DNA from: Njordibacter sp028825405
Lineage (GTDB): Bacteria; Pseudomonadota; Gammaproteobacteria; Pseudomonadales; Balneatricaceae
Reading direction: 5' to 3'
Length of the DNA: 64,000 bases
Assembly (NCBI RefSeq): GCF_047730065.1
Contig: NZ_CP159829.1
Location: forward strand, 2,914,001 to 2,978,000
Position 1 is the first letter of the stretch, and every line of letters begins with the position of its first letter. The notes under the pieces are model-generated. The model worked only from the letters and a program-made list of their open reading frames with translations, was not told where the DNA came from and made no database searches. Position numbers and translations under genes: made by a program. Positions 45,302 to 55,071 of this stretch are shown piece by piece.

Positions 45302-47812
45302 CTATTGACCATTAAGGTCTGATACTAGGGTTTTTATCTCTAGATGTTCTGGCATTGACTTGGCTTCACCTGTGCTTGGCGCTGCAGCATCCGTACTAAA
45401 GAACTGCATTAGGTTGTTGAGTTCTGCAGCCTGTTCGGTTAATACATCAGCTGCAGCTGCAGATTCCTCGACTAGTGCAGAGTTTTGTTGGTTTAGTGAA
45501 TCCAATTGAGACACCGCATGATTCACCTGCTCGATACCTGATGCCTGTTCATTACTCGCTGCAGCTATTTCACTCACTGTAGTGGAAACAAAATTAAGGG
45601 AGCTACGGATTTTATCCAAGGAGGTGCCCGTTTGATTGACCAACAAACTACCTTGCTCCACGCGGGCACTGCTGTCATGGATCAGATCAGTGATGTCCTT
45701 TGCTGCTCCAGCAGCTCGCTGTGCTAAAGACCTCACCTCGCCTGCAACCACAGCAAACCCTCGGCCATGTTCACCAGCTCTCGCTGCCTCAACTGACGCA
45801 TTGAGTGCCAATAAATTAGTTTGAAAAGCAATACCATCTATCAAACTAATAATATCTGCTATTTTTTGACTCGCATGAGCAATTTTACCCATTGCTTCAA
45901 CAGCTTGGCTGACTACCATACCGCTCATTTCAGCTTGCTCCATGGAGTCCTTCATCAGGTCATTGGCTTGGTCTGCATTGTCTGCATTCAGTCGAACAGA
46001 ATCTGCCATTTGCTCCATACTTGCCGCAGCCTCCTCAAGCGAGGAGGCTTGGGCGGCTGTGCGAGTAGTGAGGTCTTGACCACCTTTGGCAATTTCATCT
46101 GCGCCTTGTCCCACATTTTGCGCCATCAATCTTACTTCACCAACAATGCCTGCCACACTGACACTTGTGCCATTGAGGGCAATGGCAATATTATTGAGAT
46201 CGCCTTCATAGTGATTACTCATGGTTTGATTTAAGTCACCCTTACTAATGGCAGAGGCAACCTGAGTCACTTCTTCTAACGCTTGCTCTAAGGCGTCCAT
46301 AGCGTTATTGGTGTTCTGTTTCAGTAGGTTTAGGTCGCCGTCTAACTGCACCTCTATGCGCCGATTAAAACGTCCTTGAGCCAAGGCCTGCATAACCTGT
46401 CCTATTTCACCTAACACCACTTCCATGCTGGTCATGGCATCATCGACTTGTTTGCGAAAGCTAGCCTCTATATTGCCTGTCATCCGCGCACTAAAGTCAC
46501 CGGCGGACAGACTGCTCATGACCTGACCCAAAGAATGCATGGTATTCGAAACACTATCTGCAGAATTATTGGTGGCATGCTTTAAACTATTAAAGTCACC
46601 GACTAAATCCATGTCTACTCGATGACTAAAATCACCAACTGCAATTGCGCCCATCACTATGTTGATTTCTGTAATAGCGCTTTGTTGCCTTACAAGAAGG
46701 GCATTAAGGGCATGGCCCGCTTGACCTGTCTCGTCTTTGCTGGGGTCTTTAAAGCGCAGTGAAAGATCTCCTGTATGTTCAATTTTGCTCATAACATGGG
46801 CTAAATTAAGCATTGGCTTGGAGATGATTGCTCCAAACATAAAGGCTAAAAAAATAATCAGTACCACACCCACACCTGCAATAATTAACATGGTGGTCTG
46901 CAACGCAGCAATGGGTGCAAAGGCTTCTGCTTCATCAATTTCAGCAAGAATGGTCCACATCACTTCGTCATGCAAGGCTAATGGTGCATAGGCAGAAAGT
47001 ACCGGATTACCATTATAGTCAATTACTATTTGACTACCTATATTACCCAGTCCCGCCTGCTGGACGGCCTCAGTATCGACTTTACCTAGTTCTGGATTAG
47101 CAAAAGAGCCCTCTACGCTGTGGTTGACTGGATCTAAAAAAGAGTTGGAACGCATTAATAAATCAGCACCGACCAAATAGGTTTCCCCCGTATTACCGAG
47201 GCCTGTGCGCTCAGACATAATGGCATCGATGCCCTCCATAGAGAGTTGCATAGCCAAGATCATCACCAATTCACCTTGCACCATCACAGGTGCTGCTACA
47301 AAGGCTGCAGGATCTCCATTACTGGGGGCATAGGGGGCCAAATCTGACATGTGATATTGACTATCAAACATCGCTTTCTGCACCACCTCGCCCAGACCCG
47401 AGTCTTTAAACTTGCCAGAAATGAGGTTAGTTTGATAATCAGCTTCTTCAGTAACACTGTAAAAACAGTAGCCCTCAGTATCAAGTAGAAAGAGGTCATA
47501 GTAGTCGTTGCGTTCTATGTAACGGCTAAATAAGCTTTGGCCATTTTGATCAACTTGGGTGATTGCTGTTTCTAAGCCTTGGTTATCGATCATCAATGCT
47601 AGATTATCTGCTAGGGTTTGAATGTCATGCTCAGCACTAGCAAAGTGCTGGGTAATTTGATTAGCTTTAATGGTCCGTTGTGCTTCCAACTGATCAAAAA
47701 TTTGCTGCTCTAGGGCAGCACGGCTATTTTGTAGGCTAATTAAGCCAATGACTAAGGCGGGGAATATACCCGCCGTAAGGATCAATAGGATTAGCTTTTG
47801 CTTTAAGTTCAT
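45302..47812 (-). CDS. Methyl-accepting chemotaxis protein with dCache-like sensor and multiple HAMP modules
   Basis: 836-residue transmembrane chemoreceptor. Helix 1 (about 5-27) and helix 2 (about 306-330) enclose a large periplasmic sensor with features of a dCache domain (DYYDLFLLDTEGYCF, SAYAPLA). After a first HAMP at about 332-385 come repeated HAMP-like units, each ending with a pattern GDF/GRF/GDL plus (S/N)xR (residues about 385-580), a poly-HAMP array. The signaling domain has the conserved hairpin tip EVRSLAQRAAGAAKDI and flanking methylation helices with repeated A/S-E-E motifs. No C-terminal CheR-tethering pentapeptide. It lies just after the polyamine operon on the same strand (180 bases), so polyamines or related amines are candidate ligands, by position only. 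Confidence 0.92.
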   Translation of the reverse strand: MNLKQKLILLILTAGIFPALVIGLISLQNSRAALEQQIFDQLEAQRTIKANQITQHFASAEHDIQTLADNLALMIDNQGLETAITQVDQNGQSLFSRYIERNDYYDLFLLDTEGYCFYSVTEEADYQTNLISGKFKDSGLGEVVQKAMFDSQYHMSDLAPYAPSNGDPAAFVAAPVMVQGELVMILAMQLSMEGIDAIMSERTGLGNTGETYLVGADLLMRSNSFLDPVNHSVEGSFANPELGKVDTEAVQQAGLGNIGSQIVIDYNGNPVLSAYAPLALHDEVMWTILAEIDEAEAFAPIAALQTTMLIIAGVGVVLIIFLAFMFGAIISKPMLNLAHVMSKIEHTGDLSLRFKDPSKDETGQAGHALNALLVRQQSAITEINIVMGAIAVGDFSHRVDMDLVGDFNSLKHATNNSADSVSNTMHSLGQVMSSLSAGDFSARMTGNIEASFRKQVDDAMTSMEVVLGEIGQVMQALAQGRFNRRIEVQLDGDLNLLKQNTNNAMDALEQALEEVTQVASAISKGDLNQTMSNHYEGDLNNIAIALNGTSVSVAGIVGEVRLMAQNVGQGADEIAKGGQDLTTRTAAQASSLEEAAASMEQMADSVRLNADNADQANDLMKDSMEQAEMSGMVVSQAVEAMGKIAHASQKIADIISLIDGIAFQTNLLALNASVEAARAGEHGRGFAVVAGEVRSLAQRAAGAAKDITDLIHDSSARVEQGSLLVNQTGTSLDKIRSSLNFVSTTVSEIAAASNEQASGIEQVNHAVSQLDSLNQQNSALVEESAAAADVLTEQAAELNNLMQFFSTDAAAPSTGEAKSMPEHLEIKTLVSDLNGQ

Positions 47813-47994
47813 ATGCCTCTTGTCCCCATAAAATTTTTATTTTTATGAATAGCATATTACCACTTGCTACTTAAGCCCGCAAAAGCACTTTTTATCGACT
47901 AAAAGATCACCCTCAACCGCAGAAGTTACGTCTAGTGTGCGGGCATACTAAGGGCAATCATTAGGTCGTCCATAGTCAGGGGCGGGATCAAAGG

Positions 47995-49362
47995 CTAACC
48001 CTCTACATGGGCTAGAGTCTGATCCAGAGACTTTTTGGTCTTCTCCATTAATTCATCAATTTCTAACTTACTAATAATCAATGGTGGACACATGATCATG
48101 CTATCTCCTACTGCTCGCATCACCAAGCTGTTTGCTAAGGCATAATCGCGGCAAATACCACCAATACCGACCTCTTTAGGGTAGTTCGTATGACTGGCTT
48201 TATCTTGCACTAATTCTAGAGCGCCCATTAACCCGATACCGCGCACCTGGCCCACCAAGGGATGGTCCAATAATTCGAGCAACCGATGCTGCAAGTAGGG
48301 GCCCGTTTCATCTCTAACTTTTTCGACTAGGCCTTCATCTTCAATAATACTCAAATTTGCGGAAGCCACGGCAGCTGCTACAGGATGGCCAGAATAAGTA
48401 TAGCCATGGGCAAACTCACCCCCTTCAATGACGACCTTAGCCACTCGATCACTAATTAATACACCACCAATGGGCATATAACCTGAAGATAAACCCTTAG
48501 CAATAGTCATGAGATCCGCCTCAATACCCAGGGTTTCAGATGCAAACCAATTACCTGTGCGACCAAACCCCGTAATAACTTCATCAGCAATAAGTAATAT
48601 ATCGTATTTTTTGCAGATACGCTGAATTTCTGGCCAGTAAGACGCAGGTGGCACAATAACAGCACCCGCTCCTTGTACTGGCTCACCAATAAAGGCGCCC
48701 ACGTGATCTGCACCAACCTCTAAAATCTTCGTTTCTAGGGCCTGTGCTGCACGCAAACCAAAGTCTTCTTCACTTTCACCCACCAAGGTTTCATGGTACC
48801 AGTGGGGCTGCATAATGTGCTCTATGCCATCGATAATACCACCTTGGTCGTGCATACCTTTCATGCCTCCCAAGCTCATGGCCGCCATAGTGCTGCCATG
48901 GTATGCGTTATAACGGGAGATAATAGTGCGCTTCTTTGGCTGGCCTTTGGCTTGCCAGTAGTGGCGCACCAAACGCACGTTAGTGTCGTTAGACTCAGAG
49001 CCAGAACCCGTGAAAAATACATGGCTAATATGGGCAGGGGCTAATTTTTTGAGTTGTGCCGCTAGCTTAATAACGGGTGGGTGCGCAGTACCAAAAAAAC
49101 TATTATAGTAAGGCAGTTCGCGCATCTGTTGAGCCGCTACATCAGCAAGCTCATGGCGCCCATAACCAATGGCTACACACCAAAGTCCTGCCATGCCATC
49201 GAGGACTTTGCCACCTTCAGAATCATATATATAACAGCCATCTGCACCCGTAATAATGCGGGTGCCTTTTTTGTGCATGGCCTTTGAATCAGTGAACGGA
49301 TGCATATAATGCTGTTTATCAAGGTCTTGTAAGGCTTTAGTGTCGTGTTGTTTTGCGTTCAT
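47995..49362 (-). CDS. Class III aminotransferase (putrescine/polyamine-type, SpuC-like)
   Basis: PLP-dependent omega-aminotransferase, 455 residues. The DEVITGFGRTG motif and the PLP-lysine motif TIAKGLSSGY (Lys near 290) are clear; GSGSESNDTNVRLVRHYW is the cofactor phosphate site. SpuC-like enzymes transfer the terminal amino group of putrescine or related omega-amines to pyruvate. Third gene of a minus-strand operon with a gamma-glutamylpolyamine synthetase and gamma-glutamyl-GABA hydrolase, which supports polyamine breakdown. Confidence 0.88.
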   Translation of the reverse strand: MNAKQHDTKALQDLDKQHYMHPFTDSKAMHKKGTRIITGADGCYIYDSEGGKVLDGMAGLWCVAIGYGRHELADVAAQQMRELPYYNSFFGTAHPPVIKLAAQLKKLAPAHISHVFFTGSGSESNDTNVRLVRHYWQAKGQPKKRTIISRYNAYHGSTMAAMSLGGMKGMHDQGGIIDGIEHIMQPHWYHETLVGESEEDFGLRAAQALETKILEVGADHVGAFIGEPVQGAGAVIVPPASYWPEIQRICKKYDILLIADEVITGFGRTGNWFASETLGIEADLMTIAKGLSSGYMPIGGVLISDRVAKVVIEGGEFAHGYTYSGHPVAAAVASANLSIIEDEGLVEKVRDETGPYLQHRLLELLDHPLVGQVRGIGLMGALELVQDKASHTNYPKEVGIGGICRDYALANSLVMRAVGDSMIMCPPLIISKLEIDELMEKTKKSLDQTLAHVEG

Positions 49363-49377
49363 CTTATTAATTCCCTA

Positions 49378-50721
49378 TTACACACTTAAGAGCAAGTATT
49401 CACGTTCCCAAGAACTGATGACTTGCATAAAATTATCATTCTCTTTTTCTTTCACGGCCACATAAGCTTTCACAAACCGGTCGCCAAATAATTCTCGTAG
49501 GGGCTCACATCGATCCAACTGGATGAGCGCCTCCGTGAGACTGCGGGGTAATTCTCTGGTGCCTTTATCATAGGCACTGCCTTCAACAGGGGCGCTTGGT
49601 TCCAGCTGTTCCTGCATACCTAAATAACCACAAGCTAGGGTTGCGGCCATGGCTAAATAGGGATTGGCGTCAGCGCCCCCAACTCGGTTCTCAACCCGAA
49701 TATTAGGGCCTGAAGTTTCTGGCACACGCAAACCCACCGTGCGATTATCAAAGCCCCAGTGCATATTGACTGGCGCTGACTCATCTTTCAAAAAGCGTCG
49801 GTAAGAGTTAACGTTGGGAGCAAATAATGCAGTGGCCGCTTTGGTATATTTTTGTAGACCGCCAATGTAGTGCTTTAAAGCTTCACTGATACCACCATCC
49901 GCCCCAACAAAAATATTATTACCCTGTGCATCAAGTAAACTTTGATGAATATGCATGGAACTGCCAGGCTGATTCTGCAATGGTTTGGCCATGAAGGTAG
50001 CTGATAGATCATGTTTAAAGGCGGTCTCTCGCAAGGTACGCTTAAACAAGAATACTTGGTCTGCTAGGGATAAGGCCTCTCCATGATGAAAGTTGATTTC
50101 CATTTGCCCTAAGCCTTCTTCGTGAATTAGGGTCTCAACATCAAGGTTCTGCGCTTCACAGTAGTCATAGACATCTTCAAACAGGGGGTCAAATTCGTTC
50201 ACAGCATCAATGCTGTAAGACTGACGTCCCGTCTCAGCACGACCTGTTCTACCTATAGGGGCTTGCAAGGGAGAGTCTGGATTATGGCTTCTTTGGGTCA
50301 GGTAAAACTCAGCTTCAGGTGCAACAATAGGTGTTAGCCCCATATCTGCATATAACTTAAGCACCTTGCGCAATATGGTGCGTGGCGCCAAATCGACTAA
50401 CTCACCATGGCGATCATAACAATCATGAATAATCTGCGCCGTAGGCTCAGTGGCCCATGGCAGTAAATGCGCTGCATTAGGATCTGGCTTTAAATAAACA
50501 TCAATTTCTGCAGGGTCGATCATACTATAGTCATCTAGATAGTCGCCCGTCACCGTGGCGACTAAAACGCCTTCTGGTAAACGAATGCCTTCGCCATCAC
50601 AGAACTTGGCCGCAGGCATAATCTTTCCCCGCGCCATACCGGTAAGGTCACTCACAATACATTCAACTTCTGTTATTTTATGTTCTTGTAACCATTTTTG
50701 TAAGCCATTGAAATTAGTCAT
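49378..50721 (-). CDS. puuA: Gamma-glutamylpolyamine synthetase (glutamine synthetase family, PuuA/PauA-like)
   Basis: ATP-dependent ligase joining glutamate to putrescine or other polyamines. 447 residues. The glutamine synthetase fold is shown by EVECIVSDLTGMARGKIMP, GQMEINFHHG, PGSSMHIHQSL, NSYRRF and NRVGGADANPYL. True GlnA has a longer C-terminus with the adenylylation loop; that is absent here. Starts three bases after the hydrolase gene. Confidence 0.88.
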   Translation of the reverse strand: MTNFNGLQKWLQEHKITEVECIVSDLTGMARGKIMPAAKFCDGEGIRLPEGVLVATVTGDYLDDYSMIDPAEIDVYLKPDPNAAHLLPWATEPTAQIIHDCYDRHGELVDLAPRTILRKVLKLYADMGLTPIVAPEAEFYLTQRSHNPDSPLQAPIGRTGRAETGRQSYSIDAVNEFDPLFEDVYDYCEAQNLDVETLIHEEGLGQMEINFHHGEALSLADQVFLFKRTLRETAFKHDLSATFMAKPLQNQPGSSMHIHQSLLDAQGNNIFVGADGGISEALKHYIGGLQKYTKAATALFAPNVNSYRRFLKDESAPVNMHWGFDNRTVGLRVPETSGPNIRVENRVGGADANPYLAMAATLACGYLGMQEQLEPSAPVEGSAYDKGTRELPRSLTEALIQLDRCEPLRELFGDRFVKAYVAVKEKENDNFMQVISSWEREYLLLSV

Positions 50722-50724
50722 AAA

Positions 50725-51495
50725 TCACCGACCGCCTTGGCTTTGCTGGTGCCCATTACAGGCCCTTGCAAAGGCAGTAAAAATAGATTGGTAAAAGGCA
50801 TCCTGAGTCACTTGATACTCGGGATGCCATTGCACTGCCAGATTAAAGGCTTGGCCATTGGGATCAGTAATGGCTTCCACCAAGCCATCTTCGGCTATCG
50901 CCTCAACCCTCAAGCCAGGTGCCAATTGGTTGATACCTTGCCCGTGTAATGAGTTGACCCGCACTTCTGGCTGACCATAAAGAGTGTGGAGCAATCCATG
51001 GTCAGTTAACTTAATGTGATGACTATGGCCATATTGAATGTCCATAGGATCAGCTTTGTTTTCTCGATGCTCATTAAAGTGGGTCAACTCTTGTACATGC
51101 TGATGTAAACTACCACCATATGCAACATTCATTTCTTGAAAGCCCCGGCAAATAGCGAGCAGAGGCACACCTCTTTTTATAGCCGCTGGAATTAAAGCTA
51201 ATGCAAGGTTATCTCTGGCCTTATCGTGCTGAGTCCCTGCCCGGCTCGCTGCCCCATAGTGATGTGGTTCTATATTGCTGTAGCCACCAGGTAATAACAC
51301 ACCATGAAGATGACTTAGCAAGTCGTCTATATCAATGTCTAAGTGATTGTTTTTGTTTATTAAGGCGGGGATGAGAACTGGTATGGCTCCCATTGCATCA
51401 ACGACTGCACGAGCGTATTTCTCGCTCACACGATGGTATGGGTGCAGGCCGTCTTGGTTCACTTCGCAAACAAGGCCGATGAGAGCTTTTGGCAT
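50725..51495 (-). CDS. puuD: Gamma-glutamyl-GABA hydrolase (class I GATase-like, PuuD/PauD)
   Basis: Releases GABA and glutamate from gamma-glutamyl-GABA. About 256 residues from ATG 51495; a GTG at 51519 would extend it. The cysteine nucleophile lies in LAICRGFQEMNVAYGG, and the His-Glu pair in VQWHPEYQ. First gene of the minus-strand polyamine operon, divergent from the second synthetase. Confidence 0.9.
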   Translation of the reverse strand: MPKALIGLVCEVNQDGLHPYHRVSEKYARAVVDAMGAIPVLIPALINKNNHLDIDIDDLLSHLHGVLLPGGYSNIEPHHYGAASRAGTQHDKARDNLALALIPAAIKRGVPLLAICRGFQEMNVAYGGSLHQHVQELTHFNEHRENKADPMDIQYGHSHHIKLTDHGLLHTLYGQPEVRVNSLHGQGINQLAPGLRVEAIAEDGLVEAITDPNGQAFNLAVQWHPEYQVTQDAFYQSIFTAFARACNGHQQSQGGR

Positions 51496-51519
51496 AGATT
51501 TAAATGGCCTTGAAGGCAC

Positions 51520-51800
51520 CTGTTGTTAGACGTTTGACCATAGCATAAAGCGGTTTTAACCTTCAATAGCTGTGTATATTATTTTGAACACCTGTATTCT
51601 GCTCAGCATATACATCATAAAGGCATCCAATAGTTTGTTTTATATACTATTATAAAAAATTAAAGATTGATTTTAATTCATATTACAACTTTTTTATAAA
51701 AAAATAATTATATTATTCCAAACATTAAGCTGTGAATGCTTGTCTATCGCCTCCATTCTGCTACCATCTCAGAAAGACCCATAAAAGAGACTTTTAGCTC
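51520..51800. promoter_or_regulatory. Divergent control region of the polyamine genes with a PuuR-like site
   Basis: Very AT-rich 280-base spacer between the two divergent polyamine transcription units; both promoters must lie here. The 15-mer TATATTATTTTGAACA (about 51575-51590) resembles the E. coli PuuR recognition sequence, AAAATATAATGAACA, mainly in its right half. A PuuR-type repressor is encoded 3 kb downstream, so repression of both units is likely. The site itself is unproven. Confidence 0.45.
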
Positions 51801-53177
51801 ATGCCCCATACCATTGCCTCCCCTATTGAGGCTGAAGCTTTTTTGAGCGCTCACCCAGACCTTGTGAGTGTGGATGTCTTATTGCCAGACCAACATGGCA
51901 TTTTGCGAGGCAAGCGGGTGCCGGCAAACGAGTTAATCAAAGTGTATGAACAAGGTATTTATTTACCCGGGTCAGTATTTGCACTGGATATTAATGGTAA
52001 TACGGTTGAAAGTACGGGTATCGGCTTTGACACAGGAGATTGTGATCAGCCCTGCAGAGTCATTGCTCATACCTTAACTATGGTGCCATGGCAGGATAAG
52101 CCCATAGCACAGTGTTTAATTACCATGGAACAGGCCCCTGGTGAGGCTTACTTTGCTAACCCACGTCAGGTATTGAATCAAATTTGTGATCAGTATCAAG
52201 CCCAAAACTTAACTCCCGTGGTAGCGGTTGAATTAGAGTTCTACCTCACCGATTTAAAACGCCTTGACTCGGGCCTATTGCAGCCACCAATAGCGCCAGT
52301 AACGGGCCTTCGCGAAGCAGACACGCAAGTTTATGCAATTGACAATATAGATGACTATAGTGCTCTTTTGGATGACATCATGCTGGCTGCCCAAGCGCAA
52401 AACATACCCGCATCTGCAGCCGTGGCTGAGTATGCCCCTGGACAATTTGAAATCAATTTACAGCATGTTGCAGATCCCCTCCTGGCTTGCGACCAAGCTA
52501 TTTTGCTGAAACGGATTATTAAAAGTGTGAGTCGCAAGCATGGTTTTGGCGCTACCTTTATGGCCAAACCTTACGCTGATCAGGCAGGTAGTGGTCTGCA
52601 CATTCACATGAGTTTACTCGATACTTCTAGCACCAATGTATTCGCTTGCAGTCAGCAACATCAGCCCAATCCGATGCTCAGCAAAGCTTTAGCTGGCTTA
52701 CAAGCCACCATGGCTGAGACCATGGCTCTGCTGTGCCCCAAAGTGAATTCATATCGTCGCTTTCAACCTGACTTCTTTGTCGCCATGGCGCCAACATGGG
52801 GGGTGGATAACCGCACGGTTGCCTTGCGTGTCCCCAATGGCCCAAGCGCAGCTACCCGCATTGAACACCGTGTGGCAGGCGCTGATGCCAACCCTTATTT
52901 GGCCATGTCTGCATTACTTGCAGGCGCCCTTCACGGTATCAACCACAATTTATCTGTAGGCCCACAAACGACGGGTAATGGGGCTCAAAAAGTGACCTCT
53001 AGCTTGCCACTAAATTGGGTGGATGCCTATGCTAGGTTAAATGATAGTGAGTTTTCTGCAAACGCTTTTGGAGCTAAATTCATCCATGTTTACAGCCAAG
53101 TACAGCAACATGAATACGCCGAGTTTAACCGCCACGTCAGCAGTTTAGAAATAGACTGGTACCAACGAACACTCTAA
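51801..53177 (+). CDS. Second gamma-glutamylpolyamine synthetase (glutamine synthetase family)
   Basis: 458-residue glutamine synthetase homolog, PuuA/PauA-like: DQHGILRGKRVP near the N-terminus, AVELEFYL, GQFEINLQH, GSGLHIHMSL, NSYRRFQP and HRVAGADANPYL. It differs clearly from the synthetase at 49378 and is on the opposite strand in front of a PuuB-type oxidase. In Pseudomonas, several such ligases handle different amines, so distinct substrate choice is likely. Confidence 0.87.
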   Translation: MPHTIASPIEAEAFLSAHPDLVSVDVLLPDQHGILRGKRVPANELIKVYEQGIYLPGSVFALDINGNTVESTGIGFDTGDCDQPCRVIAHTLTMVPWQDKPIAQCLITMEQAPGEAYFANPRQVLNQICDQYQAQNLTPVVAVELEFYLTDLKRLDSGLLQPPIAPVTGLREADTQVYAIDNIDDYSALLDDIMLAAQAQNIPASAAVAEYAPGQFEINLQHVADPLLACDQAILLKRIIKSVSRKHGFGATFMAKPYADQAGSGLHIHMSLLDTSSTNVFACSQQHQPNPMLSKALAGLQATMAETMALLCPKVNSYRRFQPDFFVAMAPTWGVDNRTVALRVPNGPSAATRIEHRVAGADANPYLAMSALLAGALHGINHNLSVGPQTTGNGAQKVTSSLPLNWVDAYARLNDSEFSANAFGAKFIHVYSQVQQHEYAEFNRHVSSLEIDWYQRTL

Positions 53178-53191
53178 CCCGTAGGATTTTT

Positions 53192-54472
53192 ATGAGCCAA
53201 ACACATACCCACTCTTATTACGCCGCCAGCGCTAACCAAGAGTTGCAATGCCCCACTTTACAAGGCCATCACAGTGCGGATGTCTGCATTGTAGGCGCAG
53301 GTATTACTGGACTTAGTGCGGCTTTAAATCTAGCAGAAAGAGGCTATAAGGTCACGGTGCTCGAAGCTAATTTGGTGGGGTGGGGTGCTTCTGGACGCAG
53401 TGGTGGACAAATGATTTTTGGTTATGGCTGCGACATGTCTGTGATCGAAAAATCTGCGGGTAAGGTAGCGGCTAAAAGCATGTGGGACATGTCGGTTGAG
53501 GCCATTGACGTTCTGCGAGAGCGTGTAGAACAGCACCACATACAGTGTGATTTGCAGCAAGGCCATTTGCATGCGGCTATAAAGCCCCGCCAGATGAACG
53601 AAATTGAAGAATGGCAACACTGCCTAGAAAAAGATTATGGCTATGATAGTTTAACCCTGTGGGACCAGCAGGACGTGCAGTCAAAAATGCAGAGTGGGCG
53701 TTATCTTGGTGGTCTTTTTGATGCCAACTCGGGCCATATTCACCCTCTCAATTACACTTTAGGCTTAGCCCAAGCAGCCCTTGATGCAGGCGTGACTATT
53801 TATACTGACTCTGCCGTAACTAAGGTAACTAGAAAATCTCAAGCTAATGTTTGTCAGACCGCTCAAGGGCAAATTAAAGCGCAACAAGTGCTTTTTTGTG
53901 GTAACGCCTATATGGGTAAACTAGTGCCTGAAATTAGCAATAAAATAATGCCAGTTGGCACTTACATCGGTGCCACAGAACCCCTGGGGGAAGCGCGAGC
54001 CAAAGCCCTGATCAATAATAATATGGCCATTGCTGACGTTAATTTTGTATTAGATTACTTTCGCTTATCAGCGGACTATCGGATGCTTTTTGGCGGTCGC
54101 GTTAGCTACTCTACCTTAGCACCACCAAACCTCATGCACTCTATGCGTCAGCGTATGTTGGGTGTTTTTCCACAGTTGGCTGACGTTAAAATGGCCTATT
54201 CATGGGGTGGTAATGTGGCTATAACTATGAATCGAGGCCCTCACTTTGGCCGCGTTGGTCAAGACTTATACTTTGCACAAGGCTTTTCAGGACATGGCAT
54301 TGCAGCCACGGGCTTGGCCGGTAAGCTGTTAGCAGAAGCCGTAGCAGGGCAAGCTGAGCGATTTGATTTATTTAAAGAGATTAGCCATCTACCTTTCCCT
54401 GGTGGTACTTTATTAAAAACCCCCGCACTCATGTTAGCCATGACTTGGTATCGCTTGCGGGATATGTTGTAG
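53192..54472 (+). CDS. puuB: Gamma-glutamylputrescine oxidoreductase (FAD, PuuB/PauB-like)
   Basis: Oxidises gamma-glutamyl-polyamine to the aldehyde. 426 residues of the DAO fold: N-terminal FAD site VGAGITGLSAALN (about 34-46), the GWGASGRSGGQM motif, and C-terminal YFAQGFSGHGIAATGLAGKL. Follows the second synthetase by 14 bases. The aldehyde dehydrogenase (PuuC) expected next is missing from this locus. Confidence 0.9.
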   Translation: MSQTHTHSYYAASANQELQCPTLQGHHSADVCIVGAGITGLSAALNLAERGYKVTVLEANLVGWGASGRSGGQMIFGYGCDMSVIEKSAGKVAAKSMWDMSVEAIDVLRERVEQHHIQCDLQQGHLHAAIKPRQMNEIEEWQHCLEKDYGYDSLTLWDQQDVQSKMQSGRYLGGLFDANSGHIHPLNYTLGLAQAALDAGVTIYTDSAVTKVTRKSQANVCQTAQGQIKAQQVLFCGNAYMGKLVPEISNKIMPVGTYIGATEPLGEARAKALINNNMAIADVNFVLDYFRLSADYRMLFGGRVSYSTLAPPNLMHSMRQRMLGVFPQLADVKMAYSWGGNVAITMNRGPHFGRVGQDLYFAQGFSGHGIAATGLAGKLLAEAVAGQAERFDLFKEISHLPFPGGTLLKTPALMLAMTWYRLRDML

Positions 54473-54489
54473 CCCATTTGAGTACATTG

Positions 54490-55035
54490 TTATTGGGATA
54501 GGTTGCCATTGTTGGCACTCACAACCTTAGCAGTTGTATCACCTAAATTGCGAAAGCGGTGGGGCAGATGGGTACGAAAAAAATAACCATCTCCAGTGAC
54601 CAAATGATAAACCTGCTGATCCACTGTCAGTTCAATCTCGCCTTGCACCACAATACCCGCTTCTTCTCCATCGTACTTAATCATCTCGGCACCAGTATCA
54701 GCTCCAGGCGGATAAGTTTCGCTAAGTAAAGAAATATTTCGCTCTGCCACACCGTGGCCAATGAGCTTTATGGCGACTCCTTGAGCACTCATATCAGCCT
54801 GTTCATCAGCCTTAAAAACGACCTGATTACTCATCACTAGATCGGTGGTAAAAAACTCTTCCACTCCCATAGGAAAACCTTTAAGCACCTTAAGTAATGA
54901 GCTAAAGGATGGGCTTACGGTGTTTTTTTCGATCATGGAAATGGTGCTGTTAGTGACTCCTGCACGCTTGCCTAATTCGCGCTGTGACAGCCCTAAACGT
55001 TTACGAATGGTTTTTAATCTAGCTCCTAAGTCCAA
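54490..55035 (-). CDS. puuR: PuuR/PauR-type transcriptional regulator (XRE helix-turn-helix plus cupin)
   Basis: 181 residues. N-terminal XRE helix-turn-helix (about 5-60: LGLSQRELGKRAGVTNSTISMIE), then a cupin domain (about 110-178, with the PPGADTGAEMIKYDGEE and LVTGDGYFF segments). In E. coli and Pseudomonas this architecture represses polyamine catabolism until glutamylated intermediates or putrescine appear. It is directly downstream of a histidine kinase (36 bases) and convergent with puuB. Confidence 0.9.
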   Translation of the reverse strand: MDLGARLKTIRKRLGLSQRELGKRAGVTNSTISMIEKNTVSPSFSSLLKVLKGFPMGVEEFFTTDLVMSNQVVFKADEQADMSAQGVAIKLIGHGVAERNISLLSETYPPGADTGAEMIKYDGEEAGIVVQGEIELTVDQQVYHLVTGDGYFFRTHLPHRFRNLGDTTAKVVSANNGNLSQ

Positions 55036-55071
55036 AGTCTTAACTCCCTATAGTTCAATGACTCAGCATGC

